Below are positions 7,852-15,440 of a DNA stretch of 15,527 nucleotides, in pieces; within the stretch, counting starts at the first letter, position 1, and every line of letters starts with the position of its first letter. Under the pieces are notes generated by a model, which saw nothing but the letters and a program-made list of their open reading frames with translations, ran no database searches and had not been told where the DNA came from. The stretch is from an uncultured Collinsella sp. Lineage in GTDB: Bacteria; Actinomycetota; Coriobacteriia; Coriobacteriales; Coriobacteriaceae. The stretch spans positions 1 to 15,527 of the forward strand of contig UQHO01000045.1 in the NCBI GenBank assembly GCA_900540995.1, read 5' to 3'. A program made the translations under genes and the position numbers.

Positions 7852-9711
7852 ATGAATCCGTATACTTCTTCCGGTTCGGTCGCCACGATGACGGCCAATG
7901 TCTCCGGCAACGATAACCTCAACGACTTGGGCGACGGCCCGCGCCAGCCCGGCGATCCCGAGCGCTATCCCGTGGGCGCGGTGACCCGTCGCCTGCTGGG
8001 CTATGTGCGCCCGCACCGCATTTCGTTTGCGGCGTCGTTTGTGAGTGCCGCCATCTCGGTGATTCTGCAACTCTATACGCCCATCCTCGTCGGCGAGGGC
8101 ATCGATCTCATCGTTGCCGCCGGACAGGTGGACTTCGATGCGCTGCTGCCGCTTGTCACCAAGCTCGCGATTGTCGTGATGGGCGCTGCGGCGTTCCAGT
8201 GGCTGCAGGGCTACTGTGTTAACCGCCTGTCCTACGAGACGGTGCGCGACATGCGCGTGGAGGCGAGCGACAAGCTCAGCCGCATGCCGCTCAGCTTTAT
8301 CGACAGCCATGCCCACGGCGACCTTATGAGCCGTGTGGTCAACGATGTCGACCAGGTGGGCGACGGCCTGCTGCAGGGCTTCACGCAACTCTTTACTGGA
8401 GTCATCACTATCGTGGGCACGCTCGCGTTTATGCTGTCCATCAACCTAACCATGACGCTCGTGGTGGTGCTCGTCACGCCGCTCTCCATCTTTGCGGCCG
8501 GCGCCATCGCCAAGCTCTCCAACAAGAGCTTTACGGCTCAGCAGCGCATTCAGGGTCAGCTCGGCGGTCATATCGAGGAGTACGTAGGCGAGCAGAAACT
8601 TGTCGACGCCTTTGCCTATGGTCCCAACGCTCAGCAGCGCTTCGATGCCCTCAACGCCGAGCTCTATGCGGCAGGTGAGCGCGCGCAGTTTATGGGTTCG
8701 CTCTCCAACCCCGGCACGCGCTTTATCAATAACATCATCTATGCCGTGGTCGCTGTGATCGGCTGCGTGGGCGTGATCACGGGCGTGCCCGCGGCGCTCA
8801 CGGTGGGCGGCGTGCAGATCTTCCTGTCCTATGCCAACCAGTACACCAAGCCGTTCAACGAGGTCACCAACGTCATTACGCAGATCCAGACCGCGTACGC
8901 CTCGGCGCGCCGCATGTTTGCGCTGCTCGATGCGCGCGAGCAGGAGCCCGATGCGTCGGACGCCGTAGAGCTTGCCGCCCCGCAGGGCGAGGTCGCCTTT
9001 GAGCATGTTGACTTTAGCTACGTGCCAGACCGCAAATTGCTGCAGGATATCTGCATCGAGGCCAAGCCCGGCATGCGCTTTGCCCTCGTCGGCCCCACGG
9101 GCTGCGGCAAGACGACGCTCATCAATTTGCTGCTGCGTTTTTACGATATCGATGCCGGTCGCATCGCGGTCGATGGCCGTTCCTCGCGTGACTACACGCG
9201 CGCAAGCCTGCGCCGTGCCTTTGGCATGGTGCTGCAAGACACTTGGCTGTTCGAAGGCACGGTGGCCCAGAACATTGCCTACGGTTGTCCCGACGCCACG
9301 CGCGAGCAGATTATCGAGGCGGCCAAGCGCGCGCACGCGCACAAGTTTATCGTGCAGCTGCCACAGGGCTACGACACGGTGATCGGCGAGGACGGCGGCA
9401 CGTTTAGCCAGGGCCAAAAACAGCTGCTGTGCATCGCACGCGTCATGCTCACCGACCCGGCGATTCTGCTGCTGGACGAGGCCACCTCGAGCATCGATAC
9501 CCGCACCGAGCTGCAGGTGCAGGCGGCATTCGACGAGCTCATGGCCGGTCGCACAAGCTTTGTGGTGGCGCACCGCCTGTCGACGATCCGCAACGCTGAT
9601 TGCATTTTGGTGATGCGCGACGGCGAGATTATCGAGCGGGGCACGCACGATGAGCTGCTGGCGGCAGACGGCTTCTATGCCGAGCTCTACCGCAGCCAGT
9701 TCGCCCAGTGA
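7852..9711 (+). CDS. ABC exporter half-transporter, catalytically complete subunit
   Basis: This 619-residue partner has a polar N-terminal extension of about 40 residues, a six-helix membrane domain (about 50-345) and an ATPase domain. Seen: Walker A GPTGCGKTT (about 414-422), signature TFSQGQ (about 517-522), where Gln replaces the second Gly of SGGQ, Walker B LLLDE with intact catalytic Glu 543, and switch His 574 in VAHR. With the upstream subunit this gives one complete site (its Walker motifs with the partner's FSGGQ) and one degenerate site (partner's DD and Gln with this SQGQ), the asymmetry known for heterodimeric exporters. The start codon follows the previous stop with no gap, and AGGAGG (7838-7843) lies 8 bases upstream, within the end of the first gene, indicating coupled expression. 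Substrate unknown. Confidence 0.93.
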   Translation: MNPYTSSGSVATMTANVSGNDNLNDLGDGPRQPGDPERYPVGAVTRRLLGYVRPHRISFAASFVSAAISVILQLYTPILVGEGIDLIVAAGQVDFDALLPLVTKLAIVVMGAAAFQWLQGYCVNRLSYETVRDMRVEASDKLSRMPLSFIDSHAHGDLMSRVVNDVDQVGDGLLQGFTQLFTGVITIVGTLAFMLSINLTMTLVVVLVTPLSIFAAGAIAKLSNKSFTAQQRIQGQLGGHIEEYVGEQKLVDAFAYGPNAQQRFDALNAELYAAGERAQFMGSLSNPGTRFINNIIYAVVAVIGCVGVITGVPAALTVGGVQIFLSYANQYTKPFNEVTNVITQIQTAYASARRMFALLDAREQEPDASDAVELAAPQGEVAFEHVDFSYVPDRKLLQDICIEAKPGMRFALVGPTGCGKTTLINLLLRFYDIDAGRIAVDGRSSRDYTRASLRRAFGMVLQDTWLFEGTVAQNIAYGCPDATREQIIEAAKRAHAHKFIVQLPQGYDTVIGEDGGTFSQGQKQLLCIARVMLTDPAILLLDEATSSIDTRTELQVQAAFDELMAGRTSFVVAHRLSTIRNADCILVMRDGEIIERGTHDELLAADGFYAELYRSQFAQ

Positions 9712-9739
9712 GCAAGCCCGTGGGGCAAATTAATCAATC

Positions 9740-9763
9740 GACAGACGGTGGTTTACATCTGTC
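9740..9763. promoter_or_regulatory. Inverted repeat flanking the -35 box (candidate operator)
   Basis: GACAGA (9740-9745) and TCTGTC (9758-9763) are perfect inverted 6-mers separated by 12 bases, and the -35 box of the flavodoxin-like gene lies between them. Binding here would block RNA polymerase. Short repeats of this size can arise by chance. Confidence 0.35.
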
Positions 9764-9779
9764 ACGTTAGTACTAAGAT
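9752..9779 (+). promoter_or_regulatory. Promoter of the flavodoxin-like gene
   Basis: TTTACA (9752-9757), a 16 bp spacer and TAAGAT (9774-9779), the same -10 hexamer as the SRP RNA promoter, lie about 60 bp before the gene. This suggests transcription separate from the ABC operon that ends at 9711; no convincing terminator lies between them. Confidence 0.5.
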
Positions 9780-9838
9780 ATTCATCTAATAAATTGCATT
9801 AGTGGCTTTAGTTTTGGGGGAAACGAGGCAACGTGACT

Positions 9839-10390
9839 ATGACGTGCTCTTTGGTGGTTAACAGCAAGAGCGGTAATACCAGGATGGTTTCGGGTGCGAT
9901 CAAGCGCGCTCTGCAGGCTGCGGGCGTTGAGTTTGTCCATGCCGCGGCGTTGAGTGACGATGCGGATGCAGATCAGGTTGCGCTCGAGGCGCAGGGCGCC
10001 TGCGCGGCCAACACGGTGCTCGTCGGTTTTTGGTGCGACAAGGGCGCGTGCACGCCTTCGGTCGCGGCGTTGCTCTCCGCCTTGCACGGTAAGCGCGTCT
10101 TCCTGTTTGGTACCTGCGGCTTTGGCGCCGACCAGAGCTATTACCAGCAGATTATCGACCGCGTAACTTCCAATTTGGCTGGGGATGCCGAGCTTGCGGG
10201 TTGGGCGATGTGCCAGGGCAAGATGGGCCCCGCGGTCAAGCAGCGCTACGAGGCCATGCTCGAGCAAGATCCCGACAACGCCCGATTTAAGATGCTGCTC
10301 GACAACTGGGTTGCCGCAAAGGATCACCCCACCAAGGAGGATCTGGACAACATGGCTGCAGCCGCCAAAAAGGCCGTGCTGGGGGAGTAG
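9839..10390 (+). CDS. Flavodoxin-like protein (possibly BilS-type)
   Basis: This 183-residue protein begins with a flavodoxin-type beta strand and phosphate-binding loop, SLVVNSKSGNT (residues 4-14), which holds FMN in the family. VGFWCDKGACTPS (mid-protein) and VFLFGTCGFGADQSYY match the conserved core of the shorter flavodoxin domain found in anaerobes, including the BilS partner of bilirubin reductase BilR. This resemblance is from memory of the motifs, and no bilR gene is in view. The C-terminal 50 residues are charged and helical. The start is ambiguous: GTG 9833 lies 4 bases after GAGG (9825-9828), while ATG 9839 lies 10 after it and gives the N-terminus expected for the fold, so ATG is chosen. 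It is a soluble single-domain electron carrier or reductase; the redox partner is unknown. It has its own promoter downstream of the exporter operon. Confidence 0.82.
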   Translation: MTCSLVVNSKSGNTRMVSGAIKRALQAAGVEFVHAAALSDDADADQVALEAQGACAANTVLVGFWCDKGACTPSVAALLSALHGKRVFLFGTCGFGADQSYYQQIIDRVTSNLAGDAELAGWAMCQGKMGPAVKQRYEAMLEQDPDNARFKMLLDNWVAAKDHPTKEDLDNMAAAAKKAVLGE

Positions 10391-10432
10391 CTCCCATCGC
10401 TGACGGCGATCGGTCCATCTTTCTAAATGAAA

Positions 10433-10561
10433 CGTCCTCCCGGGCGTCGGGGCACGAAGTTCCCTGCTCTACAGTCCTGCGCAAGACGAAGGCCACATTA
10501 AGTGGCCTTCTTTGCGTGCGGAACTCGCGATGAACTTCGTGCCCCGCCGTCCGGGAGGACG
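10433..10561 (+). ncRNA. Candidate structured RNA or palindromic repeat, copy 1
   Basis: Arms 10434-10462 and 10532-10560 are inverted repeats matching at 27 of 29 positions, extended by one C-G pair. They enclose CCTGCTC, an inner hairpin (10488-10496 with 10502-10510, loop ATTAA) and a 20-base block (10516-10535) that is identical in the second copy at 15469-15488. A T-rich stretch (CTCTTTATT) follows the outer stem, so it may also terminate the flavodoxin transcript, which ends 43 bases upstream. The inner stem differs from copy 2 by paired changes while its loop is constant, favouring RNA structure. Known alternatives are a palindromic mobile repeat or a Rfam family such as the Collinsella-1 motif; neither could be tested here. 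Confidence 0.5.
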
Positions 10562-10620
10562 CCTCTTTATTGATGGGAGGCCTGATAGGTCGATGGTTCC
10601 GTGCCCGGATGCGTCCAAAG

Positions 10621-11069
10621 TGGGACGGGCTTTCCGGATGGGCAGGCTTTCGAAAAATGCGTCCCGGAATTTGCCTTTGGAATGGGACGTAGTTTCCCGT
10701 TGAGGTGCTTTGCGGAAAGTGCATCCCACTCTGGGCGGTCGAAGTGGGACACACTTTCCCAAAGGCGCTCCAACGGGAAATTGCGTCCCATTATTCGGTC
10801 AAGAAACGGGATGCATTTTCCCAATGAGAGCAAAACCGGAAAATGCATCCCACAATCAGCCCTCAAAGTGGGACGCCGTTTCCCAATGAGGCTCAAGCGG
10901 AAAATGCGTCCCGGAATTTGCGCTCAAAGTGGGATGCGGTTTCCGGTTGAGGGTCTAAGGGGAAAGTGCGTCCCAGAATCGACGCTTGAAATGGGATGCA
11001 GTTTTCCGATGAGGCACTCGACGGAAAATACATCCCAGAAATGGCCTTTGAGCTGGGATAAGATTTCCG
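10621..11069. repeat. Periodic array of alternately oriented 14-15 bp motifs (61-62 bp period)
   Basis: Eight forward motifs (consensus TGGGAYGCRNTTTCC) start at 10621, 10683, 10745, 10807, 10869, 10930, 10992 and 11054. Seven reverse motifs (GGAAAATGCGTCCC type) end at 10665, 10727, 10789, 10851, 10912, 10974 and 11036. Forward and reverse motifs alternate about every 31 bp with variable spacers of 14-17 bp. Each forward/reverse pair could form a hairpin of about 15 bp with a loop of about 15 bases. Each motif is also a pseudo-palindrome, GGGA-N7-TCCC. A period of 62 shifts frame every unit, so the array is not coding. A degenerate half motif, GATGCGTCC, lies just outside at 10609-10617. Function unknown: protein-binding array, RNA hairpin array or interspersed palindromic repeat are the candidates. 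Confidence 0.88.
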
Positions 11070-11086
11070 CGGCATCTCGGATTCTC

Positions 11087-11122
11087 AAAAATGAGACACG
11101 CCGTTGGCGAAAATGAGACACG
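11087..11122 (+). repeat. Short direct repeat upstream of the large surface-protein gene
   Basis: AAAATGAGACACG occurs at 11088-11100 and 11110-11122, 22 bp apart, about two helical turns. A shortened relative, AAAATGAGTCCA, occurs at 11153-11164. They lie between the motif array and the start codon at 11192, where operator or activator sites would be expected. No convincing -35/-10 pair could be fixed in this stretch. Confidence 0.5.
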
Positions 11123-11191
11123 TGATATCGGGCATCGGACGTATCATTTACAAAAATGAGTCCACTCCACTCGAGTAAAGCGAGGTCCCTC

Positions 11192-14100
11192 ATGTACGTC
11201 CCACACCCCCGTATCCGTAGGCTGTCGAAAATCCCGCTTGTTGGGACGGCGGCGCTTGCTGCGTTGATCGCCACGAGCGTCGCCTGCTTCACGGCCACGC
11301 CCCAGGTTGCCCAGGCGGCAGACGCGCCTGCAATCACCGATATGACCGAGCAGGATTATCAAGCCCTGGGTCTGGGCACGAGCGAGGACATTCCGGCCGA
11401 TACCGTTGGCCCCTATTCCACTGATACCCCCACGACGTTTGCCACGCGCAGCGAGGTCTATATGGCAGCTAACGGTAGCCATGGCAATCGCTACACTCTG
11501 CGCGACAAGCTCGAGAACGTCGAGCGCGGTGACATTGGCGGCAGCAGCAAACTCACCGATGGCTATGGAAGTGTGTGGGGCGCCGCAAAGTTCTGGCAAA
11601 ACGTCAACAACTTCGATACGAACAGCGATCTCTACAAGCATAGCGACTACGGTGGCGGCACCTGGTCGTACCTAAGCAACAATGAGTCCTCAACAGTACT
11701 CGCCAACGACAACAACGGTTTCTCGGGCATTCACGCCACGAGTGTTGAGTTCTGCAGCGACGCCAGCACGGGCAAAAAGAGCCGCGTTGCCGAGCTCCGT
11801 GCCTACGGCGACAGTTCCTCCACGACGATTGACGGCAAGTCATACGCCGGAAAGGTTGAGCTGGTCCTCTACTCGTTTAGCAACGGGCGTACGCGCACTC
11901 TCGACACACACCTGCCGGTGACGGTCAACACTAATATGATGTACGAAGGCCGTTTTAAGTACCTGGATGCCGGTTACCTGCAAGAGCACGACGCCGTCTT
12001 TGATGTCGAGGCGGGCGATGTCGATGGCGACGGCGTCGACGAGCTTTTTGTCTACGCGGGCTGCTATGTCGACGAGAACGGCGTGCGCAAGGCTGTAGTC
12101 GACATGTATGACTTGGAGGGCGGCAACTGGAAGCAAAGCGTCGTCAAGATCGATGCCGGTAACGCCGCGGACTACACCACGCACAACAAGGGCGGGAACG
12201 ACTCCTGGACGCAGCTTCAGTCAGCTCCTGTCGTTTCGCTAGCGGCCGGCGACCTCGATCGCGATTTTTGCGATGACCTCGCCATCGTGGTCTCGGCACC
12301 CTACGGCAAGAAGAATATTGATAAGTCGACCCATTGCGAGCTGTTTTCGTGGGATGCATCCAAGGGTGCGCTCGTCCATGTCGATGCTCTGGGCGACGCG
12401 GGCGCAATCTCCCTCTCCGCGAACGGCAAGACCATGGTCGCTGCGAATGCGACGTTCGGCACGTTTGCCGCCTACGATGAAGAAGGAAAGAAGACGGGTG
12501 AAACCGTCACGGGCCTTATTCTTGCGGGCTATGACTGGCAACGCAGCGCTTTTGATTACGGCGCTTCTGACGGCAGCAAGGGGCTGTACGGCGCGCTGTA
12601 CCGCTACGCGTATTTTGACTCGGAGTCTGGCGAGTTCAAGCTTTCCGATTGCAAGGAATACAGAGACGGGCTCCTCGCCTCCTATGGGCTGATGCATGTG
12701 CCCAACAGCGCATGGAAGGATAGCGCTCAGGATAAGCGCTATCCGTGCACCTTGGCGCCTATTGCCCTTGCCACTGCCAACCTTGACGGCCTGTCCGAGC
12801 AGCTGGCGGTCGACGAGGTGCTCGTGGGCGGCGATGTGTTCCGCGACTTTGCCTGCAACACGGCACAGAGCGGGGCTCAGGGCTTGGGGTCCATGGTCGG
12901 AACCATGAGCATGAGCGGTCAGCAATACAACAGCAGCAACAAGCATGACCACAAGGGTATAGAGCAGGTGTGGATCAGCGACGTTAAGGCGGGCAGCGTC
13001 TCGGGTTCGGACCGCTATAACGAGAGCTTTATCGCCGTGGTGGGCAAGCACCGCGACGAGGACCTGCGTAAGAACGATGACTACTATTGGATGACCGCCT
13101 CGCATTTTTCGCTCGACGAGAACGGAAAGGTACGCCGCGGCGAGGAGCAGGTGATTAGCGAGAGCAACCGTCGCGGCACTACCTACGGCACGTTTATCTC
13201 GCTCGCGCTGCCCGATGTCGACAACGACAGCGTCAAGATCACGTACAAGGACCGCTACAAGGTCTATACCAACCCGCGCGTGCTTGCCGTGCTGCAGGAT
13301 GCGCCCTATGTTGAGGATCTGGAGCAGGCATACGGCTATCTGGTGTTGGGCGGCACGTCATACGGAGAGGAAAAGGGCACGGGGACATCCCAGGGCTATA
13401 CCATTGGCGCCGAGTTGGGCGTTGCCGTCGAGGTGCAGACCGGTCCGCCCCTGGTCGCGATGAATGCTTCGGTCGATTTTGCCGCCGAGGGATGCTATGA
13501 CTACCGGAGCGAGCGCACGATCAGCGCAAGCGTAAGCTATGAGTCGCATGCCGGCGAGGGTGACAAGGCCGTGCTCTACACGATTCCGATGGTCTATTAC
13601 GAGTATGAGATCGAAAATGAGGAAACTGGTGGCAAGGGCGTGATGGCGGCGCCCGTGTCGCTCGGCGCGCAGACCTCGGTCGTTAATGTCGAGGCCTATG
13701 ACCGCATTGCCAAACAGCACAATATGACGCCGCTCAGCTACTTTTTGACCAACCGGTCGGGAGAACCCGGAACCTATCAAACGACGCTCAACGGCGAGAC
13801 TCCCGTTGGGGATTCCTTTGGCCTGGGCAAGCCTGGCGTAACGCGCGCCTACACGCACGATGGGTTTAACGGCGCCGCCGCGCAGTCGGGGGCGAGCATT
13901 GAGCAGACCATCGAAGTCGAGGAGGGCAAGGAGCAGGAGTTTGAGTACGGCTTTACGCTGAACGGCAGCGTTGTCATGGGCGCGAAGCTTGCAAAGCACG
14001 AGTTATTTGGCGGCCTGTGCTTTGGTGCCAACGCCGGCTTTACTACGGGTAACTCCTCGAGTGAATCGACCGAATACGGCGGCACCGTCGACAACCTGCC

Positions 14101-15280
14101 CGAGGCCGCGAAGGATAAGTACGGCTTTGCGTGGCGCCTGGGCGTCAACGCGGTGGATGTCAACAAGTTCGAGGACGGCTCGGGCGACAAGCTCGGCACC
14201 AAGGACACCGATCAGTTTTGGATCGTGGGCTATGACGTCAAGGATGTCGAGATGCCCGAGGCACCGGCCGTGACGGGCTTTACGGCAAACGCCGTTGATT
14301 CGACCAGTGTCGCGTTTAGCTGGGACGACGTGCTCGCAAACAGGGGTGGCTTTAGCTACGGCGTGGGTATGCTGCAGAGTAACGCGGCCGACGCCATCGT
14401 CAACAGCTGGAAGATCGCCGACAATACGCAGACCTCGCTTACCTGGGACGGGTTGCAGCCCAATACGGAGTATCGATTTGCCATTGCCGCCGTTAAGAAT
14501 GGTTCAACGAACGAAACAGGCATTCGCTCGGCAATCATCACGGTCAAGACCATGCCCGAGGGCATGACGATGAGCGTGAGCGGACCTGCGGCGGATGTTG
14601 AAGAGGGGGAGAGTGTCGAATACGAATCCTCGGTTGAGCGCGCGGCGGGAAGCCACCTAACGCTCTCGGCTATCGGCAACGTGACGCAGCTCGGTGCCGA
14701 CGGTAGCGAAACGGAGCTGGCGCCGACATATATGTGGTATCGCAAGGGTCGCGGCGAGACCGAGTTCAAGCGTGTGGCTGCCGATGGCAACCTCGCAGCC
14801 GGGACGGCCTCGACGCTTGGGATTGACCTGACCGCAGATGATGACGGCGCGCAGTACTACTGCCATGTGGGTTACAACGATGTTGGCCTCGATACCGGTG
14901 TGACGCTCGTGAATATCGCGACCGAGGAGACAGCACCCACAACGGTGAATGCCACCCCGATCCGCACGCGCCGCCTGTTCTCACAGGCAAGTGCGGGCGC
15001 CAAGAAGTTCTTGGACCATACGCTGGTAAACACTGCCGGCCCCACCGACTCCGAAGGCTCAAAGGACCCCGAGACTCCTGAGACCCCGACGAACCCGGAC
15101 AAGCCCAAGTCCGACAACGGAGCTAAGACCGACACCAAGGTCAAGACTACGACCACAGCGAAGAACCTCGCAAACACCGGCGACCAAACATTCGCCCTAG
15201 TCGCCACCGCAGCAGCAGCGGGAGCAACGCTCGTAGTGATAGCCCTCATCATGCTAATCAAACGCCGCAAGACCCACTAG
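11192..15280 (+). CDS. Large secreted surface protein: FG-GAP-like, Fn3 and Ig-like parts, LANTG anchor
   Basis: This 1362-residue protein starts at ATG 11192, preceded by GAGG (11182-11185) at 6 bases; the in-frame ATG 11156 has no ribosome binding site and lies in the short repeats. Seen in order: signal peptide (about 1-42, cleavage after VAQA); a large extracellular region with Asp-rich FG-GAP/VCBS-like calcium loops (GDVDGDGVDE near 274, GDLDRDFCDD near 353, a degenerate ALPDVDNDS near 668); an unassigned beta-rich region (about 735-1020, Gly/Ser/Thr and aromatic-rich); a fibronectin III domain (about 1021-1120); an Ig-like domain with AQYYC (about 1124-1243); a Pro/Thr/Lys-rich wall spacer; LANTG (nt 15167-15181), a membrane helix and an RRKTH tail. 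Inferred role: wall-anchored adhesin or ligand-binding protein built on a beta-propeller. No catalytic motif was found. It is followed by a strong terminator and appears monocistronic. Confidence 0.88.
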   Translation: MYVPHPRIRRLSKIPLVGTAALAALIATSVACFTATPQVAQAADAPAITDMTEQDYQALGLGTSEDIPADTVGPYSTDTPTTFATRSEVYMAANGSHGNRYTLRDKLENVERGDIGGSSKLTDGYGSVWGAAKFWQNVNNFDTNSDLYKHSDYGGGTWSYLSNNESSTVLANDNNGFSGIHATSVEFCSDASTGKKSRVAELRAYGDSSSTTIDGKSYAGKVELVLYSFSNGRTRTLDTHLPVTVNTNMMYEGRFKYLDAGYLQEHDAVFDVEAGDVDGDGVDELFVYAGCYVDENGVRKAVVDMYDLEGGNWKQSVVKIDAGNAADYTTHNKGGNDSWTQLQSAPVVSLAAGDLDRDFCDDLAIVVSAPYGKKNIDKSTHCELFSWDASKGALVHVDALGDAGAISLSANGKTMVAANATFGTFAAYDEEGKKTGETVTGLILAGYDWQRSAFDYGASDGSKGLYGALYRYAYFDSESGEFKLSDCKEYRDGLLASYGLMHVPNSAWKDSAQDKRYPCTLAPIALATANLDGLSEQLAVDEVLVGGDVFRDFACNTAQSGAQGLGSMVGTMSMSGQQYNSSNKHDHKGIEQVWISDVKAGSVSGSDRYNESFIAVVGKHRDEDLRKNDDYYWMTASHFSLDENGKVRRGEEQVISESNRRGTTYGTFISLALPDVDNDSVKITYKDRYKVYTNPRVLAVLQDAPYVEDLEQAYGYLVLGGTSYGEEKGTGTSQGYTIGAELGVAVEVQTGPPLVAMNASVDFAAEGCYDYRSERTISASVSYESHAGEGDKAVLYTIPMVYYEYEIENEETGGKGVMAAPVSLGAQTSVVNVEAYDRIAKQHNMTPLSYFLTNRSGEPGTYQTTLNGETPVGDSFGLGKPGVTRAYTHDGFNGAAAQSGASIEQTIEVEEGKEQEFEYGFTLNGSVVMGAKLAKHELFGGLCFGANAGFTTGNSSSESTEYGGTVDNLPEAAKDKYGFAWRLGVNAVDVNKFEDGSGDKLGTKDTDQFWIVGYDVKDVEMPEAPAVTGFTANAVDSTSVAFSWDDVLANRGGFSYGVGMLQSNAADAIVNSWKIADNTQTSLTWDGLQPNTEYRFAIAAVKNGSTNETGIRSAIITVKTMPEGMTMSVSGPAADVEEGESVEYESSVERAAGSHLTLSAIGNVTQLGADGSETELAPTYMWYRKGRGETEFKRVAADGNLAAGTASTLGIDLTADDDGAQYYCHVGYNDVGLDTGVTLVNIATEETAPTTVNATPIRTRRLFSQASAGAKKFLDHTLVNTAGPTDSEGSKDPETPETPTNPDKPKSDNGAKTDTKVKTTTTAKNLANTGDQTFALVATAAAAGATLVVIALIMLIKRRKTH

Positions 15281-15306
15281 CGCCCAGTCGAACATATCGA
15301 CAAAGT

Positions 15307-15350
15307 AAAACCCGGGTAGCCAAACAACTGGCTACCCGGGTTTTCTCTTT
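15307..15350. terminator. Strong bidirectional terminator after the large surface-protein gene
   Basis: Perfect 16-base arms (15307-15322 and 15329-15344) enclose a 6-base loop; the stem ends in AAAA/TTTT and continues into TTTTCTCTTT. It lies 26 bp after the stop codon. The A-run on the left lets it serve transcripts arriving from the right as well. Confidence 0.93.
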
Positions 15351-15440
15351 ATTAGAAATCAGAGTCTTCAAGGCAAGAGCCCGATTCAACCAGAGACACT
15401 CCGAATACTCCCCACGACAAGCCGTGTTTCAACAACAAGG

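Noticed and set aside
5992..9648. Long minus-strand open frames (up to about 420 codons) opposite the ABC genes
   Set aside because: They are antisense to two clearly conserved transporter genes; their His/Arg/Ala-rich composition is typical of the complement of GC-rich coding sequence.
10396..10410. Small hairpin ATCGC/GCGAT after the flavodoxin-like gene
   Set aside because: Only five base pairs and no T-run; the larger element at 10433-10561 is a better candidate for ending this transcript.
10621..11069. CRISPR array
   Set aside because: The 61-62 bp period superficially fits, but there is no 23-36 bp conserved direct repeat. The conserved parts are short, diverged and alternate in orientation, spacers are only 14-17 bp, and no cas gene is present.
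10621..11069. Integron attC array
   Set aside because: No gene cassettes lie between sites, spacing is far too short and no integrase is seen.
10601..11116. Open frame of 171 codons (and minus-strand frames) across the motif array
   Set aside because: The frame shifts relative to the repeat in each 62 bp unit, no ribosome binding site is present, and conservation follows DNA motifs rather than codons.
11156..11191. Upstream start for the large surface protein at 11156
   Set aside because: No ribosome binding site; the ATG is part of a degenerate AAAATGAG repeat. Start 11192 has GAGG at 6 bases and directly begins the signal peptide.
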